The notes under the pieces: model-generated
The model's input: only the letters and a program-made list of their open reading frames with translations
What the model was told of the DNA's origin: nothing
Database searches by the model: none
Assembly (NCBI RefSeq): GCF_000956465.1
Contig: NZ_JYJA01000035.1
Location: forward strand, 1-64,000
DNA from: Microbacterium trichothecenolyticum
GTDB taxonomy: Bacteria; Actinomycetota; Actinomycetes; Actinomycetales; Microbacteriaceae
DNA length: 64,000 nt
Direction of reading: 5' to 3'
Shown here: one piece after another, positions 61,459 to 64,000 of the stretch
How the letters are laid out: every line of letters starts with the position of its first letter
Position numbering within the stretch: position 1 is the first letter of the stretch
Position numbers and translations under genes: made by a program

Positions 61459-62295
61459 GTGGACTGGCTCGACGCGGTGCGGACCCTGCGCGACGCCCGC
61501 ACGCCCGCAGTGATCGTGACGCTGGCGATGGTGCGCGGCCACGCCCCGCGCAACGGCGGCGCGAAGATGGTCGTCTCGCCGGGCGGGGTCTTCGAGACGA
61601 TCGGAGGCGGCAACCTCGAGGCCACCGCCCTCGCCCGCGCCCGTGCGATGCTCGCCTCCGGAACCGCCGAGCCGGAGCTGCTGACGCTCACCCTGAGCGA
61701 CAAGGAGACCACGGAGTACGGCGTGCAGTGCTGCGGAGGAGAGGTCACGCTCATGCTGGAGCCGGTGCGGGTCGTGCCGTCGGTCGCGGTGTTCGGGATG
61801 GGACACGTGGGACTCGAGGTGGCGCGGATCCTCGCGCGCCAGCACATCGACCTGCACCTCGTCGACTCCAGGGAGGCGATGCTCGGCCCGACGCGCCTGG
61901 GGATCGGCGGCGCCCCGGGGCCGCTCGCCGACGCGGTCGCGGGGGTGCATGTGCACCATGCGCCGGTGCCGGAGGCCGTGCTGGCGTCGGTGCCGGCCGG
62001 GACGCACGTGCTCGTCATGACCCACGACCACGCCGAAGACCTCGCGATCGTCGACCAGGCGCTGCGCATCGAGGGCATCGCCTCGATCGGCCTCATCGGC
62101 TCGCGCTCCAAGTGGGCCCGCTTCCGGGCACGCCTCCAGGAGGCCGGCCACGACCAGGCGTCCCTGGCCAGGGTGACGACGCCGATCGGTCTGCCCGAGA
62201 TCCCCGGCAAGCAGCCCGCCACGATCGCGGTGAGCGTCTCCGCCCAGCTGCTGCAGCTGATCGAGCAGGCCGCCCCCGTCGCTTCGAGTCCCTGA
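61459..62295 (+). CDS. xdhC: Xanthine dehydrogenase accessory protein XdhC
   Basis: A 278-residue Moco chaperone: VIVTLAMVRGHAPRNGGAKM and IGGGNLEATALARARAML at the N-terminus, CCGGEVTLMLEPV (~95-107) with the conserved Cys pair, and a Rossmann-like C-terminal half (VAVFGMGHVGLEVARIL, IGLIGSRSKWARF). XdhC binds molybdenum cofactor, protects it during sulphuration and hands it to XdhB. GTG 61459 lies 8 bp after the xdhB stop, so it is cotranscribed. Confidence 0.89.
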   Translation: MDWLDAVRTLRDARTPAVIVTLAMVRGHAPRNGGAKMVVSPGGVFETIGGGNLEATALARARAMLASGTAEPELLTLTLSDKETTEYGVQCCGGEVTLMLEPVRVVPSVAVFGMGHVGLEVARILARQHIDLHLVDSREAMLGPTRLGIGGAPGPLADAVAGVHVHHAPVPEAVLASVPAGTHVLVMTHDHAEDLAIVDQALRIEGIASIGLIGSRSKWARFRARLQEAGHDQASLARVTTPIGLPEIPGKQPATIAVSVSAQLLQLIEQAAPVASSP

Positions 62296-62321
62296 GTGAG
62301 CGGGCCGTTCGAGGCGTTTCG

Positions 62322-62813
62322 TCAGTACTCGATGCGGGTCGAGGTCCGGCCCCACTCGGTGAACGGCGCGATGCGATGCTCGGGGGTGAGGTCGATCGAC
62401 TCCACGGGCATGATGTCGCGATGCTCGGGGTGGCCGTCGAAGTAGCGGTAGAAGACCGCGTCGTCGAAGCCCGCCGCCGCGGCGTCCTCGCGGTCGGCAG
62501 CGAAGTACACCCGGTCCACGCGAGCCCAGAGCGCGGTGCCCAGGCACATCGGGCACGGCTCGCAGCTCGTGTAGAGCGTCGCTCCGGTGAGGTCGAACGT
62601 CCCCAATCCCTGGCATGCCCGCCGGATGGCGACGACCTCGGCGTGCGCCGACGGGTCGAGGTCGGCGGTGACGCGGTTCACCCCCTCGAAGACCTGCCCG
62701 TCCGCCGACACCACGACCGCCCCGAACGGACCGCCCGCATTGCGGACGTTCTCGGTCGCGATCTCGATGGCCCGGGCGAGGTAGCGGGCGGGCGTCCCGT
62801 CGGTGGAGGACAT
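62322..62813 (-). CDS. Nucleoside/guanine deaminase-like cytidine-deaminase-fold protein
   Basis: A 163-residue zinc deaminase: SAHAEVVAIRRACQ holds the His ligand and the proton-shuttling Glu, and TSCEPCPMCLGTALWARV the two Cys ligands. The C-terminal block (YRYFDGHPEHRDI) resembles bacterial guanine deaminases of the GuaD/YkoA type, which turn guanine into xanthine. ATG 62813 follows GGAGG. It converges on the xdh operon, so guanine -> xanthine -> urate can be run locally. tRNA-adenosine deaminase (TadA) is less likely because the TadA substrate-loop residues are not seen. Confidence 0.82.
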   Translation of the reverse strand: MSSTDGTPARYLARAIEIATENVRNAGGPFGAVVVSADGQVFEGVNRVTADLDPSAHAEVVAIRRACQGLGTFDLTGATLYTSCEPCPMCLGTALWARVDRVYFAADREDAAAAGFDDAVFYRYFDGHPEHRDIMPVESIDLTPEHRIAPFTEWGRTSTRIEY

Positions 62814-62871
62814 CAGGCCTCCACCATACGAGCGCCCAGCGCCCCGCGCATCACCCCCGCGCGCGAGGCCG

Positions 62872-63339
62872 TCACCGCTCGACCAGCACCCCGTCGGCGT
62901 CGGCCCACACATGCTTGTGCGGGACGAAGGCGACGCCCGCGATGACCACCGGCACGTCGACCTCGCCGACGCCCGTCTTCGCGCTCTTGCGCGGGTTGGA
63001 GCCGAGCGCCTTGACGCCGAGGTCGAGCTCGCCGATCGCCACCCGGTCGCGGATCGCGCCGTGCACGATGATCCCCGCCCAGCCGTTCTCGACGGCGGAG
63101 GCCGCGATGAGGTCGCCCACCAGCGCGGACTCGAGCGATCCGCCCCCGTCGATGACGAGCACGGCGCCGACGCCCGGGGTCGCGAGCACCGCCTTCACGA
63201 GCGCGTTGTCGCGGTGGCACCGCACGGTTCGAATCGGCCCGTCGAACGCGACGCGCCCGCCGATGTCGTGCAGCTGCAGCGCGAGCGAGTCCAGCTCGTC
63301 GCCGCGTTCGTCGTAGAGGTCGGCCGTCGCGGTGGTCAT
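62872..63339 (-). CDS. rraA: RraA-family protein (ribonuclease E activity regulator A)
   Basis: A 155-residue single-domain RraA protein: FDGPIRTVRCHRDNALVKAVL, VLVIDGGGSLESALVGDLIA and GIIVHGAIRDRVAI, with the conserved Arg-Asp pair. In E. coli RraA inhibits RNase E; many actinobacterial forms are thought to act as metal-dependent aldolase/decarboxylases like the related GalC, so the regulator name is provisional. ATG 63339 has TAGCGT 6 nt upstream. 58 bp separate it from the deaminase gene on the same strand. Confidence 0.85.
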   Translation of the reverse strand: MTTATADLYDERGDELDSLALQLHDIGGRVAFDGPIRTVRCHRDNALVKAVLATPGVGAVLVIDGGGSLESALVGDLIAASAVENGWAGIIVHGAIRDRVAIGELDLGVKALGSNPRKSAKTGVGEVDVPVVIAGVAFVPHKHVWADADGVLVER

Positions 63340-63345
63340 GCTCCG

Positions 63346-63351
63346 ACGCTA
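63346..63351 (-). promoter_or_regulatory. -10 box TAGCGT, likely leaderless promoter
   Basis: On the minus strand TAGCGT ends 6 nt before ATG 63339 of rraA. Confidence 0.45.
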
Positions 63352-63426
63352 TGACGATGCTGCGCCCCGAGGCATCCGTCATGAAGAGAAGTTCGCGCAC
63401 CCTTCTGCGCACCGCAAGAACGGGCG

Positions 63427-63960
63427 TCAGGCCGGGGAGGGCGGGTTGTCGTCGGGGTGGAGGGTGCTGAAGAACGAGTAGGTGTCGCCGTCAGCGTCGG
63501 GATCGCGCTCCTTGAACTCGTTGACCAGTTCGTACAGGCGGCGCTGGAACTCCTCCTTGTGCTCGTCGTTGAGCTTGAGACCGAGCCAGGTGACGTCCAG
63601 GTCGTCGGGGTCGAGCCCTTCGATCTGCTGGAGGAACGTCTCGACCAGGATCGGCGAGCCGCCCGGCATCGACGTGCGCCACGACAGCCCCGTCGCCTTG
63701 TACGGCACCTCACGGGCGCCCTGCGCGCCGGTGCGCTCGGCCTGCGCGGCGAGATAGCCGGTCTGGACCAGCGTGCGCACGTGGTGGAGCATCGTGCCGG
63801 GGTTCACGCCCAGCAGGCCGGCGAGCTCCTTGTTGGTGCGCGATTCGAACGCGCACAGGCGCAGCACGCGCAATCGGAGCGGCGAACTGAGCGCGCGCAT
63901 CCGGGCCTCCGCCTCGGGGTCTCCCTCGCGCAGTTCGATCCGCTCTTCCTGGTCCGCCAC
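63427..63960 (-). CDS. ArsR-like winged-helix transcriptional regulator
   Basis: A 177-residue regulator with an ArsR/HTH_20 winged helix (~18-95: MRALSSPLRLRVLRLCAFES, ELAGLLGVNPGTMLHHVRTL) and an ~80-residue C-terminal domain (TGLSWRTSMPGGSPILVETF, then a helical ELVNEFKERDPDAD tail). No metal-binding Cys pattern, so a metabolite sensor is more likely than a metal sensor. GTG 63960 is chosen because a complete promoter lies just upstream with a TACGCT box 6 nt before it; an ATG at 63990 would fall inside that promoter. Confidence 0.8.
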   Translation of the reverse strand: MADQEERIELREGDPEAEARMRALSSPLRLRVLRLCAFESRTNKELAGLLGVNPGTMLHHVRTLVQTGYLAAQAERTGAQGAREVPYKATGLSWRTSMPGGSPILVETFLQQIEGLDPDDLDVTWLGLKLNDEHKEEFQRRLYELVNEFKERDPDADGDTYSFFSTLHPDDNPPSPA

Positions 63961-63966
63961 GACGTC

Positions 63967-63995
63967 AGCGTACAAGACCGATTGACACACCTCAA
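63967..63995 (-). promoter_or_regulatory. Promoter of the ArsR-like gene (leaderless)
   Basis: Minus strand: TTGAGG (63995-63990), a 17-nt spacer, TACGCT (63972-63967), then GTG at 63960 after 6 nt. Confidence 0.55.
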
Positions 63996-64000
63996 TCAGT
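63977..64000. promoter_or_regulatory. Operator-like dyad over the -35 of the ArsR-like gene
   Basis: ACCGATTGA (63977-63985) and TCAATCAGT (63992-64000) pair over 9 bp with one mismatch around a 6-nt centre; the inner 6 bp GATTGA/TCAATC are perfect. It covers the -35 element, the position expected for self-repression. Confidence 0.5.

Noticed and set aside
63226..63235. GGTTCGAATC, like a tRNA T-loop
   Set aside because: It is inside rraA on the coding strand's complement and no acceptor, D or anticodon stems can be formed around it.

Overview
The window is about 70% GC and densely coded on both strands. It looks like chromosome from an actinobacterium, most likely a member of the Microbacteriaceae such as Microbacterium. 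This is inferred from gene content (ECF41 sigma factor with a carboxymuconolactone decarboxylase, MocR and DtxR/MntR regulators, liv-type transporters), from many start codons lying 6-8 nt behind a TAnnnT box (leaderless mRNAs), and from the octamer ACGGATGC/GCATCCGT, which I counted by eye about twenty times on each strand. I found no phage, insertion sequence, CRISPR array, tRNA or rRNA.

Region 1 (about 0.9-17.8 kb) is a catabolic island for methoxylated aromatic acids. It holds an aldehyde dehydrogenase, a GntR/FCD regulator, a five-gene branched-chain-amino-acid-type ABC importer (likely for the aromatic acid), two tetrahydrofolate-dependent O-demethylases of the LigM/DesA family each followed by its own paralogous IclR regulator, a small NAD(P) oxidoreductase, and an operon galB-galC-galD plus a type I (VOC) extradiol dioxygenase. 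Read together: syringate-like acid -> 3-O-methylgallate -> gallate -> 4-oxalomesaconate -> 4-carboxy-4-hydroxy-2-oxoadipate -> pyruvate + oxaloacetate. The ring-cleaving slot is filled by a VOC-fold enzyme instead of the LigAB/GalA-type enzyme known from proteobacteria. Three divergent promoter regions of the island share a GATTGTnnACrATTTk operator, and the island is bracketed by two copies of a ~70 bp palindromic repeat. A cobalamin-independent methionine-synthase-like gene next to it could use the methyl-THF made by demethylation.

Region 2 (17.9-31 kb) is mixed: a beta-lactamase-fold protein lacking its catalytic residues, an M13 peptidase, a MATE exporter, a homologue of cyanobacterial acyl-ACP reductase paired with an NDH-2-like flavoprotein, a TrmH-type RNA methyltransferase, an NRAMP manganese transporter with twin operators plus its DtxR/MntR regulator, an SDR and a HAD-IIA phosphatase.

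Region 3 (31-47.4 kb): tandem intergenic palindromes, an aldo-keto reductase divergent from a MocR regulator, a YdeI-like protein with a 37-residue membrane protein, an AraC regulator divergent from a DUF5107/TPR protein, an ECF41 sigma factor with its carboxymuconolactone-decarboxylase partner and a recognisable target promoter, pyrE, an unusual metzincin-like protein with a small companion, exonuclease III, and a sigma factor fused to a zinc anti-sigma-like domain, membrane segments and a C-terminal beta-sandwich region.

Region 4 (47.4-64 kb): a RibD/DHFR-like reductase, VOC-HxlR operon, MpaB-like oxygenase, two-component system, NADPH-dependent FMN reductase, ABC-2 exporter, a glucose-6-phosphate-dehydrogenase homologue with altered substrate lysines, a purine-catabolic set (xdhA-xdhB-xdhC with a convergent guanine-deaminase-like gene), rraA and an ArsR-type regulator with a palindromic operator at the right edge.
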